In this document: one piece after another, positions 1 to 10,850 of the stretch
Position numbering within the stretch: the first letter of the stretch is position 1
How the letters are laid out: each line of letters starts with the position of its first letter
Source: Eonycteris spelaea
Taxonomy: Eukaryota; Chordata; Mammalia; Chiroptera; Pteropodidae
Reading direction: 5' to 3'
NCBI GenBank assembly: GCA_003508835.1
Contig: PUFA01000072.1
Coordinates: forward strand, 4,438,501 to 4,502,500
DNA length: 64,000 nucleotides
The notes under the pieces: model-generated
Told to the model about the DNA's origin: nothing
The model's input: only the letters and a program-made list of their open reading frames with translations
Databases searched by the model: none
Position numbers and translations under genes: made by a program

Positions 1-1149
1 CCTACTTTGATTGGGAAGATACATTAAGGCTGAAACATGAGGAGAACGCAGAGATGCATATGATGCAAATATAAATTAAGAAGGACGAATGCTAGCAGAT
101 GAGGTATTTAAAACATTTCGCCTTTCCTCCTTTCCAGTTGGGCTCGAGAAAATCACTCATGTTTTATTGTTTTTGGTAGATGTTTGGAAGAAATTAACTA
201 CTTAAATCATACTCGAATAGTAACCTGAATTTATGTATAACTGGATTCTTGTTTATCTTCCAAAATCTATTTACCCATGTTCATTCTGCTAAGAATGAAA
301 AGTAAATAATGGAGCTCAAAGAAGAACTTGTTCTTTATATGAATTGTAAATGCGAGGCTACATGACCAAGAAAGGTTATGAAGTCTTCAGGAAAAGGACA
401 GAATCAGCTCTCTGGGTGATTTAGATCTGATGGTCCTAAAAGTTTAAAAAAAAAAAAAGTCTAAAATATATTCCAATCATTTGGAGTTGATTTAAAAATT
501 AGATGTGCTGCCAACAGTGTTAGATTGTTAGACTGCAAACAACACTTTCAAAGAAGTGAACAGCTGTCACACTTCTCTGTCCTCTGTAGAGATTTAGCGT
601 TGGAAAGATAACAGGTTTGCAAATTAACAGATCTCATCTAAATTCCATCCTTTTACCCTGGAGTTTTTTTTGCCACCTCTTCCAAGAGCACAGCCCTTTG
701 ATTCTCTTGATCCAGAGAGCATCTGCTTCCTTTTTCTCATTGTTGGATGTGCTAGGTATCAGGCCATCTGAAGATGAGAGTGAATTAATGAAGAAATGCT
801 GTCTTTTTTTTTTTTTTTTAAACGATGACTCTAATGTAAATATTCTGCATGTTTTTTTATAAATGACTGGATGGGGCTTTTGCTCTGGTTCATTATAGGT
901 TGGAAAGAATTTTTAGAAACACTTTTTTCATTTTGCTTACTGTTTTATCCTCAGAACCAGGTGTAGGTGTCAAAAAGTATTGTTTGAATAAATCATTTAT
1001 TAGCAGTGTACAGGGTCAGCCTTATGTTGGCTTGTAGAGTGCACGAAGGGGGTCTTTGGTGAATTCAGTCTCCCTTTCTTTAGCCTTTCTTCTCACTTCT
1101 CAAATGAGAACTTATCACACCTGCAGAATTCTCATGCATCATACATATG
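1..1149. other. Intron 1 sequence with no identified feature
   Basis: AT-rich intronic DNA with a poly-A run and a 15-base T run near 806. I recognise no repeat or gene. Confidence 0.6.
447..459. repeat. Poly-A tract
   Basis: Uninterrupted run of about 13 A within intron 1. Confidence 0.8.
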
Positions 1150-1555
1150 TTTTATTGTGGTAAAATACACATCATGTAGCACTCACCATTTCAATCACTT
1201 TACAACACGCATTCTGTGTTTTTTCGTATACTGTGAGGTTGTGCAACCATCCCCACCCTCTAATCCCATCCAGAACATTTGGTCACCACATATGGAAAGC
1301 AGTCACTCCCATTTAGCAGTCACTCCCCATTTCCCAGCCCCTGGCAACCACTAATCTACTTTCTGTCCATGGATCTGCCTACTCTAGAGATTTCCTGTGA
1401 ATGGAATCCTACAATGTGTGGCCATTTGAATCTGGCTTCTTTCACTCAGCATAATGTTTTCCAGGTTCAGCCACGTTGTAGCCGGTACCAGGGTTTCGTT
1501 CCTTTTATGTGGCTGAATAGCATTCCATTGCCTGGGCATGTCACTTTTTTTTTTC
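1150..1555 (-). mobile_element. L1M 3' end, antisense
   Basis: Contains the antisense 3' L1 blocks gtggtaaaatacacatca, gttgtgcaaccatccccacc, cagcccctggcaaccacta and ggctgaatagcattccattg in the right order. It is a 5'-truncated, diverged copy. Confidence 0.75.
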
Positions 1556-1917
1556 TTTCTTTATATTTTCTATCAAAATCTAGCATCTAGGGAACTGCTT
1601 TAAAAGTAGTCAATAAATTATATGTAAATGTAGCTAATAGAACATCAAAATTCATCCAGGGGACTTTGTCTCATGAAGTGGCAAAAAGTAGTAGGTTTCT
1701 AACGGCGAAATCTCAGGGATGAGGAGACTTGCCAAGAGGTCAGGGGACTTTCTCAGTTTGCTGGATTACGTATTTATGAATATCTGACTTCTTCGAAAGC
1801 CAAGTCTACCAATGGCTATGGGACTGGAAAGGCATTGAAAGACAAGGCTTAGTTGTTACTGTTGCCGACATTTCCCTGGGCGTAGGGTTTTGTTTGTTGT
1901 TTTGGTTTGATTTTGGA

Positions 1918-2085
1918 CCAGGCCTGGTTCTGCTAAGCTCTCTTACACGCGTTATCTCATTTAATCCTCACAAAAATTATATGGAATAGGTATAATTTTT
2001 ATCCACATTTATAAATGAGTCTGTAAATGAGATGTTGGAAGACTAAATACCGTAACTGAAGTTTCACGCCTAGTAAATTGTGGGG
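1918..2085 (-). mobile_element. MIR SINE, antisense
   Basis: The reverse-complement MIR core gttatctcatttaatcctca is followed by a tataaatgagtc block and the tail gcctagtaaattgtgg. Confidence 0.7.
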
Positions 2086-2137
2086 GAAAACTCAAAGTCG
2101 TGTCTATCTTTAGCATGATCTTCGAACCACAGCACGG

Positions 2138-2414
2138 CAGGGGCTGGCGAACTGTGGCCCACTGTGTGTTTTTGTACCGCCCGCCAACTAAAGTGGTTCA
2201 TACATTTTTAAATGGTATAAAATCAAAAGAAGAGTATTTCACGGCACGTGAATATTATATGGAGTTCAGCATTCTGTGTAGCCACACTCATTTGTTTGTG
2301 TAACATCTCTGCTTTTGTGCTACAATGGCAGGGTTGAGATTTTGGGGACAGACACTGTGGGCCACAAACCCTAACATATTTCCTATCTGTCCCTTTATGG
2401 AACAAATTTGCTTG
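2138..2414. mobile_element. MER58-type hAT element
   Basis: Starts caggggctggcgaactgtggccc and contains cacattctgtg-like, gtgctacaatggcagggttga and tgtccctttatggaacaaatttg. This matches MER58A as I recall it. The right terminal bases are eroded. Nonautonomous, no transposase. Confidence 0.75.
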
Positions 2415-2794
2415 TTTCCTCATCTGTAAAATGGAGGCAGGAAAAGAATTCAATTGAATTATTCTGCAGGCCCCTTTCTGCTTTAATGTTCTGAGAATTA
2501 TAGAGAAAGTTGTTTAATCTGCTTTCCTGTGAGGTCTCTGCTTTCTCCGCCTTCCTCACTTTCAAGATGAATTTGCGTCTTTGAGAAAAACATCAGACCC
2601 ATCTAAATAAGACATGCCTCCGGCATACACCATGTCCTGACCTTCCATCTCTCTCTGCATCTGTCCCTTCATGGCTTCATCTATTCTGAGTAATAACAAG
2701 GTTACTATTTGTTAGATGTCTGTGATATTCAGACACTCAATGGGATTGTGAAGAAGGTTCTGAGATGATAAATATAAAGTCAGGTTTATTCTGT

Positions 2795-2930
2795 CTATTT
2801 TAGAGATGTGAGAACTGAAGCTTGGGGGTGGGGGGGCATCAAGTTACTTCTCTAGGACATGTCAGTCAAGAAGCTGTGGTACCAGAGATTGAAGCCCAGG
2901 CTTTCTGATCTCAGGGCCATTGCTTCTCTT
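2795..2930 (-). mobile_element. MIR SINE, antisense
   Basis: Shows tattttagagatgtgagaac, caagttacttctctaggaca and gattgaagcccaggctttct, the reverse complement of MIR. Confidence 0.6.
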
Positions 2931-3207
2931 GAGTGATGTTACCTTTGCTTTCTGAGTACCTACAGTTATCTCCCCCACCCCACTCTGTACCCCATTCCCC
3001 TGCATATGCCCTCCTCAGCACCCTTCCCTGCCCCACCTCACCCTGTCTTCTGAAGGTCTTTTTCATATTAACTTGCACAGGTGGAGGACAACGTTCTCTT
3101 GGGCCAGCTTCTCTGACCATACCTGCCAGCCCGACCCCAGCCCCCACCCCATTATGAGGTTCTGCTTCTTTTGGGTGTATTTAGGGCAAAAAAGGACGCA
3201 TTAAATC

Positions 3208-3392
3208 TGGTTCTACCACTTGCAGCTGTGTGACCTTCAATACTTCACTAAATCTGAGTGTCCGCACTGTACGATGGGATGATAATAGCAACTGCAGAGG
3301 CTGGATTTGAGAATTAAATGAGATCACTTAACACCTTATACTTAAACATGCCTGGCACCTAATGGGCACTAGGAATTGTAGCTCTTGGTCTA
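3208..3392 (+). mobile_element. MIR SINE
   Basis: Sense MIR: ctaccacttgcagctgtgtg, gaattaaatgagatcac and catgcctggcacctaatggg in order. Confidence 0.75.
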
Positions 3393-3439
3393 CCAACTGT
3401 TATTTAAAATAGGATTTTCTATTCTAATGCTCAGTTGCA

Positions 3440-3750
3440 AGACCCAGAATTACCCGATTTGGTTTTCCAGGGTGTTTTCTTGTCTTTTTTCACCCAAACT
3501 GTCCACATTATATTCAGCTTATATTTTTACTCCCTTAAGTCCTTCTCTCCTCTAGTCGGCCTCTTATCTTTATTTTCCTTTAAGTCATCTTACCCCTCCT
3601 ATACTTGGTGCCTATTCTTAGATTGGCCATTCTTCCCTCCTTCAAATCCTGCGTATTTGTCAGGCCTCAGCTCTAGTGCCAGACCTATCCTCCTGGGACC
3701 CATCCTTCCTGTCTTGATCTCTTCCTTTATGAACTTCCTTTGAACTTGGA
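3440..3750 (+). mobile_element. L2-like LINE fragment
   Basis: The stretch cttcaaatcctgcgtatttg, caggcctcagctc and catccttcctgtc resembles the 3' part of L2 in sense orientation. The divergence is high. Confidence 0.4.
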
Positions 3751-4164
3751 GTCACAGAGCCGTAGACTGTGACAATGAAAGGCACCATGCTGTTCTTCCC
3801 ACTTGGCCAGGTGGAGGGTCTTCAGTAAGGTTCTTCAACCTGTTTGGTGGCAACTGCAGACACCGCCTTCTCCGTAGCATATGAATGTTCTCCGAATCAT
3901 GTACATTTTCTCGTATTATTCACCATTCAATGGACAAGAGTCTTAGTGCTTTTTCCATGATAGGCTCTGAACTGAAAAAAAAAAAAATAGTAAGGAGCAG
4001 TTTATGCACTTGTGCTTGAGAGTGAGTGTCTCTTTAAGTACCTTCCTCGCTTTGTCCTGTGTGCTCACAGGTAGAGTGGGGGTGGGATGGGGCAATGACT
4101 GATACAGATTTTTTTTTTAAAGACAGTATAAGGGACACAGTAGTGGTTCCCACAACCCAGAGGC

Positions 4165-4315
4165 AGAAATCATTAATTTAGGGGGCATCAGGAAAGCTTC
4201 GCAATGGAAATGACATTCGAGCTGGGTTTGAAGGATAAATAAGAGTTCACCAGCAATGAGAACACATTCTAGTCAGAGTGAAGAGGATAGGAAAAGCAAA
4301 GGAGGCCCGGACATG
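4165..4315 (-). mobile_element. L2-like fragment, antisense
   Basis: The block aaatgacattcgagctgggt, gaaggataaataagag and cattctagtcagag is the reverse complement of the ancient LINE sequence found in several places here (9770, 16370, 20860). Confidence 0.45.
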
Positions 4316-6264
4316 CACGTCCTCCGCGGTATGTAAGTTTGTGGTACCACCGAGTTAGGTCTGGGGTGCGTTGTCCTTAGGGCATTGGAGGAGAGAAGGT
4401 GATGGAGTAATGAAAATTCAGACATTTTGTGTGTGATTGAAAAGCCTGTATTCTTTCTTTAGTACCTCGTTCTACTTCCATATGAAATGTCTAAAGAAAG
4501 TTGGTCCTAAAACATTTTTCAGTAATCTACCTTCTGAATCTTTCTGTACCATCGAACTACAATTTGGTTACTCTCAGGCTTTTTGAGCCTTTTCTGTCCC
4601 TCTGCTTGCTGTATGATGTACGTTGTGAATGGAGAGGTCGAACAAGGGTCATGAGGTTTAGTGGTACCTCATTTGAAGGTTTCTGGATGGAGCAGGGTGC
4701 TCTCTTGGTCTTGGTTGGTTTCTCAACTTTCGGGATGATTTCTGTGTCAACGAGAGTTTGCTGTCAAAAGGTATAGGCATTAATTCCTGCCAATCTTGGA
4801 AGGGGAGGAATCCACTGAAAGAATTTGGGGTAGCTCGTAAGAGCTGCCAGAGGGCCAGAGAACAGAATCAGAGACAACAGAGCTGGAACGAAGCCGCCAG
4901 ACACACGCCAAAAGGGGCTGAGGCAGAGACCACTGCTACCCCCAGTGGGCACAGACAGGCAGCTCGAAGCTCGTACCACCACGACCTGACCTGAGGTGTG
5001 GTCGTCATCAGAACTGCTGCCCGTAAGGCTTCCCCAACTGGATGGAGCTGCCACAGCTACGTCAGGTGCTGCAATGGCCCCGGGGCTGCCCCTGCCTGTT
5101 TGCACCACTAGAGACTGATCCCAAGTCTACAGTGATTGCCTGGGCCCATTCCTTTAGTGCAGAGGATCCTGGAAAGTGGGCATTCAGCACTTTTAGCTTC
5201 TGGAATGGGTGGCAGACTCTGCCTCATGAGATGGAGGACTGTCCGAACATAGGAAGGGGACTCAGAAGCCATCTGTCGCTGCAGTCTCTAAGCTGGCCAT
5301 TGTATGCATGCCGCCAGTTTTCTTTAGCTGGAGACTTATGGGAAGTCCAAAGTGCATTTGCACTAGGAAAAGATTTTACCAACTCAGTTAGAGGAAGGAA
5401 ACTCAACTCGGGGAAGTTAGGCAGTGGAGAGAAAACTCTCAAGTCTTAGATTACTTACTGACCTCAGAAGCAAAAGGGCTGGCTCAGCCTTCGCGAGGTC
5501 TGTCAGGAGCTAATTCTAGTTCGTGTAACAAAAGTGAATTTGAAATGAAGACGCATTGCCTTGATTTGTGAATGATTTTCAGAATCATAGATAAAATCAT
5601 AGGTAAAAGTTGTTTGTTTGTTTGTTTTCCATATTAAGAATTTAGGGAGAATTGTTGCGTGTTTAAATGAAGTAGCTTGTTTGGGGGTTATTAACTACCA
5701 GGTGGTGGACCAGAGGCTGGGACCTAGGCTTCCCATTTCTCTTTTCAGTATTCTCACCATACCATGTGTCTTTCCCTATAAGAATTCCCTTTTCTTTGGG
5801 CAATGAATTGTCTGTAAATGCCTGGCTACCGTAAGGAGTGTTAAAAGAACACTCGATTCGTGCGTAACAGTCGGGTTGCTAGGACATACACAGGAGCTCT
5901 GTTACTCACGGGTGGTTATTTGGATGAGGGATGTTACATTTCCAGACTCCCACTTGAGAAAGGTAAACCTTGTGAAGGTCTCCCTTATTTTGAGACACTT
6001 ATACTATCAAGTTCAGTTTCAAATGTAGCTTGTAGTTCACGTCTATTGCAATTCACTAAAACATGTATGTCACGTTGCACAAGAAATCAAACAGGTACAC
6101 ACACACCTAAGGAGTTAAGAGTTTCAGCAAGAAAAAAAAAAATGTTTATTTTTTACCCTGCAACAAAGGTATTTTGGGAACGTAACATGTTGTCTTACCA
6201 GCTGCTGCCTCCTTTTAAGATCAGTTTGCAGTTTGCGTTGCTTTAGCCTCTTCTGTTCATTAAT
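4316..6264. other. Unassigned intron 1 sequence
   Basis: Includes an unclassified moderately GC-rich block at about 4780-5260 described in the findings. No domain or splice-consistent gene is visible. Reading frames of up to 135 codons are not supported by any homology that I recognise. Confidence 0.5.
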
Positions 6265-6440
6265 GGAAACTGGGGGAAGGGGTGGGGGGAGATGGGAGGC
6301 GGGGAGGGTGGATCTATCGCTTTGCCTAAGGATATCAAGTTTATATAACCGAGCCAGTAACTGACAGTTTACTGTCGAGCGCGTCAGAACTCTCGCGTTC
6401 TCCTAGGGAGCGAGAACCCAGTCCGGGGACGCAGCTTGGG
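6265..6440 (+). promoter_or_regulatory. Candidate intronic promoter or enhancer
   Basis: Three signals lie in order. A G-rich block at 6272-6309 has six runs of three or more G (GC-box and G-quadruplex-like). A TATA-like tttatataa lies at 6340-6348. A CpG-dense stretch at 6371-6435 contains about nine CG dinucleotides, including tctcgcg at 6391-6397, which resembles the BANP motif. TATA to CpG block spacing (about 25-30 bp) is what a core promoter would show. No exon or splice donor was found downstream, so an alternative MAP2K6 first exon is only a possibility. Confidence 0.3.
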
Positions 6441-6689
6441 TTTATATTAGTCAACAAATTTTTCTGAGTGACGCCCAGGGAACCTAAACTACACTAAGTG
6501 CTTAGAGATTGAATTGCTGGATTAAGACTAGTGTTACGTGGGCTAAATCAGCCGTGGCAGGACCAGCCGAGCCCAGCTAACTTCCTGTACCTCAGTTTCT
6601 CCCCCACGGTTTGTAGTCTCTACCGTGTGTCAGATCGCCCTTGGCATCAGCTCCTTCCTCCTTCACTACTAACCTGCGAGTAGGTGCTT

Positions 6690-6790
6690 TCTGTCTTTTG
6701 CAGGTGATGAAACCAAAGCTCAGTGAGGTGGAGTGATTTTCTTTGAGGTCATGGAGCTTGTGGGTCTGGAGTGTCCCTAAGTTTTGCAGG
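6690..6790 (-). mobile_element. Possible MIR fragment, antisense
   Basis: The block gcaggtgatgaaaccaaagc followed by tttgaggtcatggagcttg is loosely the reverse complement of MIR. Confidence 0.35.
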
Positions 6791-6811
6791 GTGTGGGATG
6801 CAGACCTAGAT

Positions 6812-6912
6812 GACGGGCGCGCAGAGCCACCGGCCTGGGTGCCTCTCGTCCCCCGCCTCTGCCTTTTCCGCGCTCCCCACGGATAGCGAAGCGCACATGT
6901 CGATGCCTCCGC
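6812..6912. promoter_or_regulatory. Small CpG-dense patch in intron 1
   Basis: About a dozen CG dinucleotides occur within roughly 100 bp (gacgggcgcgcag, ttccgcgctc, ggatagcgaagcgcac), far denser than the surrounding intron. It is too short to be a standard CpG island. It could be part of the same regulatory unit as the cluster at 6265-6440, or simply a methylation-protected patch. Confidence 0.25.
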
Positions 6913-8576
6913 CACCCTTCACAATGGCTGTGTTTTGAGATTTTTTGGAGAATGGGTGCTTGGAAACACAGTGACGAGACTTTGGAATGATTTTTTGAAA
7001 AGATACTGAATTGTGCGGTTCTGTGAAGTAGTCAGTGAATTGGGTGCTTTTGCAGGTTTGCTGATGTGGGTGATTTATATAGCTTCACATTTTATCGTAC
7101 ACACATAAGAGTCGTCGGTAAAGGCAGCTTGGGGAAATGGAATCTGACGATTGCACAGAAGGCAGCTGAGTGAACAGGTAGGGACTGGAAGAGGCGGTTG
7201 ACGAAGAGAGGAAGAATTTGGGCAATGATTCCATTTGGAGCTACGGAGAACGTTCAGAAGGCGAGTGAGCACTGGCTGGTCAGAGAGGAGTCCGTTAAGA
7301 AAGGTGTAACAGGAGTGAGCAGGAGGCAAGGGCCACAGATCCTTCGCAGGGAGCCAGGCCAGGGACACTTGCTAGAGAGGCGACTGGGCTGAGTCCAGGG
7401 ACCTGCCAGACTGTTGAGGTCAGTTGGCAGACAGGGCCCTTTCAACCCAAAACTGTGAGATGCCTCTAGAACACAGCAGAAGGAGGACCTCATGACTCTT
7501 AGGGTGCGGATGAAGGGAAATATAAGTAAGTCAGCCTAGGACTGAAACAGGGAGACATCTTTAAATGCCAGTTCTATCTCGAAGCCATGACAAACGCACC
7601 TAAGTATTGTCGCATCGCACCTCCAGTTGGTCTTGCTGTTTCTAGTCAATGCACACAGGGCTGCGTCCCTCACCATAAAATCAAGCCGTGGCTCAGTTAT
7701 CTCTCCCTGTAGGGAAATATTCTCAGGGCATTATTATTATTATTTTTCACCAATAACACGAGTTTAGTCCTCTCAGCACTGAGGCCCAAATCAACACTGT
7801 TTTTCCTGAGAGGCACTGTCTTTTCTTCTTGCTACTTACCTGTAGTCCGACTTTTTGTTTCAGAAACACGACCGTCTTGTTGGCCTGCAGTGGCCGGAGC
7901 CCTCCTACGAGAGGTGGCTAAGGCGCGGGGCCCTTCTGTTCCAGGCCACTTTGGGTGCGTCTTGGGTGTCCCATTGCTGTCCTGCTGCTTGGCAGCCGTC
8001 AGTGTCACAGTCCTGGCCCCACTCCCAATATCGGCCACCTCCAGCCAAGACCCTTTCTGTTCCCCAGTGCATTTTCTTCCGCTTTTTTCCTCAGCCCGAT
8101 CTTTACTTTTGGCCTGTGTCGTCGTCCTCCTTCAGTCCTCCCCAGGTAACGAGAGGCTCCTTCCTTCTGGCCAGAGAGCAGGCTGTTTGCAGGGCCGGAT
8201 GTCCTCTTGGTGTGCTGCCTTATCTTGGCACTTTTCGTCATTGCCCAGAGCGTTTGTTTTCATTGCTGGCTGTGGCGGTCCTTTCCTTTCCTTTTTCTGC
8301 CTTTTGTTTCGCCTGTCCTGGATGTTGGTGGCTTTTCCACATGGTGAATTTGCTGAAAGAAAGGCTCCATTGACAAGCAGGTGCTAGTAGGTGTTGCAGG
8401 GCTGGCTGTGTGTAGCCGTTGCAGGTGATCAGCCTTGCGTGCCGTGCCAAGGCCCGGGGCAAAGGTCGGCGTTCCCAGGTTACAGGCTTTGAAAGGGGCA
8501 TCACTTGGGCCTTTGATGATAAAGTCGAAAGTCATAAAGGAGCTTGGTTTTCTCCTTCTCGTAGCATGATTTAAAG
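6913..8576. other. Unassigned intron 1 sequence
   Basis: Contains the longest open frames of the first 10 kb (up to 172 codons at 7855-8373) in a C/T-rich stretch. They overlap each other in several frames and encode low-complexity, membrane-like peptides, so they look like composition artefacts. Confidence 0.5.
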
Positions 8577-8992
8577 GGTGGATGTTGGAGCCAAGCTGCC
8601 TGGGTTCAAATCCTGCCTCTTCCCCTAATTAGCCTCAGGTAAGATAAATAACATCTTTGTTTTTTAATCTGTAAAATGAAGATAATAACTAGGTACCCAG
8701 GACCAAGGGCTGAAGTGAAGATTCTGTTATGTAATATATGTTACTTATGTATGTAAAACATATCAAATATAAAATAACATTATATTATGTATTTATATTA
8801 CATTACATTATATGCATGTTGTTTTATTTTATATATCATTGCATAATATGTAACATATGCTAGTCTATATAATAGCATTATATATAAGATATGGTATATA
8901 AACTGTACACATATAATTAATATATGTAAAGCCTATCGGATGGAACTGGTATACAGCAAGTAGGTGATATACAAGTTTACTATTATTATTCC
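8577..8992 (+). mobile_element. MIR SINE expanded by an internal AT-rich tract
   Basis: A sense MIR starts at gttggagccaagctgcctgg and cctgggttcaaatcctgcc, and its 3' part is at 8935-8992 (gtaaagcctatcggatgg, tttactattattatt). Between them, about 8727-8934 is nearly pure A/T with recurrent tatat, tatgtaa and attata words, about 200 bp longer than MIR should be. The tract appears to have grown inside the old SINE. Confidence 0.7.
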
Positions 8993-9769
8993 TTGATTTT
9001 TTGTGGAGTTTTTTTTTTGGAGAGGGGTGTACATTTTTGTTTGTGACTTGTCAGTAAGGCTGGCTTTTATTCCTCAGACTCCTCTGAGTGGTTGGTTGAC
9101 ATTTCTATCCCTATGTTAAAGATGCAGTAGTTGCCAGTCGTGGGTACTACGTGTGGCTTGATAGACATCTGCCACCCAGGACGCACCTGGCCGGCTCTGC
9201 GTCTGAGGCAGCAGTAGCATGTGAAAGGTCAGTCTGGGCCTGGACTCTCCAGGAGGGAAGCGGTCGGTCTGCCCGCCCATCTTCTTGGTCCTGAAGGTGG
9301 CGTGTTCTTGTTTCCAGTGCTTTTCTAATCTGTTCCAAGACACTAGGGTTTTGGGGAGGAAGGTCTAAAGGTCATGCTCCAGCCCAGCCTTCATCCATGC
9401 TTTGCCTAGCAGCAATGTTCTAGGTGGGGAACCAGAGATCAAACCCTTTGTTCAAATCTGGGGTGATAAAGAGTATTTTTACCTTGAGACATTTTTTGTT
9501 TTTCAGAGCTGCATTTCTTGATAAAGTTGGGCTAGAAAGTGAGGCCAGGTTTGTTTTTTTTTTTTTAGTTTATTCCAAAAACGTGTTTTGTGAGCATCTT
9601 CTGTGCCAGAAAAATCTAAATAAGACCCTACCCTCAGAGCAATTATAGTCTAGACAGTACGGTTTTGTAAACACACACACACACAAAATATAATAGGAAT
9701 ACTATGATAGGAAACTATTTTGGTATTTGTAGACACAAAGCAAAGAGGTTCTATTTAATCTTTGTGTGA
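8993..9769. other. Unassigned intron 1 sequence
   Basis: No repeat recognised except the (AC)n and short T runs. Confidence 0.5.
9670..9685. repeat. (AC)n microsatellite
   Basis: Seven to eight AC units followed by an A-rich run. Confidence 0.9.
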
Positions 9770-10100
9770 AATGGGATGGGCAGGGGTGAATCTTGAAAAT
9801 TTTTATGGAAGAGATTTTATTTGAGCTGAATCTAGAATGTTGAGTGGGTCTGTATGAGTCAGACAAGGAAAGGAAGGATATTCTAGACAGAGAACACAAC
9901 ATGAATAAGGGTACAGAACCTCAGAGCATCCTGGTGGTCTTAGAATTGCAGGGTCTGCCATGGCTGAAGCGAAGTATGCGTGAAGGAGAACAATGAGAAT
10001 TAGCAGTAGTGAACGGGCAGAGCTTATCAGCCACATGCTGGAGCTGGCTTGTGTCTGCCTCATGGAAGCCATTTATTAAATAGCCAGTAATTTTGCAGGC
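9770..10100 (-). mobile_element. L2-like fragment, antisense
   Basis: Contains atttgagctgaatctagaat, gatattctagacagagaac and ggtacagaacctcagagcatc, the same block order as the antisense ancient LINE copies elsewhere in the window. Confidence 0.45.
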
Positions 10101-10185
10101 TGAATGTTAAACTGTTGGTAGCTTGAAATTGATAGTGGTGGAAATATTTACACTGTGGAAATTAGCAAATACTACGTATCAGGGC

Positions 10186-10206
10186 TTTTTTTTTTTTTTT
10201 TTTTTT
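10186..10206. repeat. Poly-T tract
   Basis: A run of 21 T, possibly the tail of an unrecognised antisense retroposon. Confidence 0.85.
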
Positions 10207-10279
10207 CTCCTTCTAAGAGGAACTTTACCAGCACTCTACTGATTGTGGTGCCCTTGTATGCCCAGCCTGATTATCATTC

Positions 10280-10850
10280 TTCAGGGAAACCTTCGTGTAG
10301 GCGATGTGGAGCCAGTGTAGGATGGCTGGCAGGGGAGCGATGTGATCGGATTGTACCTGAGAAAGATAACTGTGTCTTTTGGTCTTGTGCCTCTGAGGAA
10401 ACAGACCCAGGAAGGGTATCCTGGGAGTGTTCTTTTTAGGACTAGCATTTGAAGCAGAGTGAACAAAACCCCACTGGGAGGAGGGACGAGTTGAACGACG
10501 AAGGAGCTGTAAGGCTGGTCCCACAGGGATGCTTTGGAGGGGGAAGGGTCCATTGGGTTGGCCGCACGCAGAGGCACGGGGGCCAGACCTTAAGACACCT
10601 GCAGTCACTGGATGAAGTCGGGTCCTGCGGAGGGGTACAGACCAGGGTGAAGGGCGCTTCCTGGAGAAGGCTCAGCAAGTCACGGAGGGAGTGCTTCAGC
10701 CCTGGAGGCGAGCCAGGGTGTTGCACGCCAGCATCCAGTTCACTCTGGTGGCAGTTTGGAACACGTACGAGCTCCGTGGGAGCTGGGAGGCAAGGAGAAT
10801 GGTTGGGAGAATATTCTAGAAGTCCAAGTTAGATGGTGAAGGCCAGAGGT
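10280..10850 (-). mobile_element. Ancient LINE-like sequence, antisense
   Basis: Blocks such as gccagtgtaggatggctggc, ggagcgatgtgatcgga and a later gagaatattctagaagtcca match, loosely, the antisense ancient LINE family. The middle part is unassigned. The interval is GC-richer than its neighbours. Confidence 0.35.

Noticed and set aside
1157..1590. Overlapping short open frames near 1.2-1.6 kb
   Set aside because: They lie in antisense L1 3' sequence and carry no protein signature.
7855..8387. Overlapping open frames of 165-172 codons
   Set aside because: Two frames overlap on the same strand over C/T-rich DNA, and the peptides are hydrophobic and low in complexity. No homology or splice signals.
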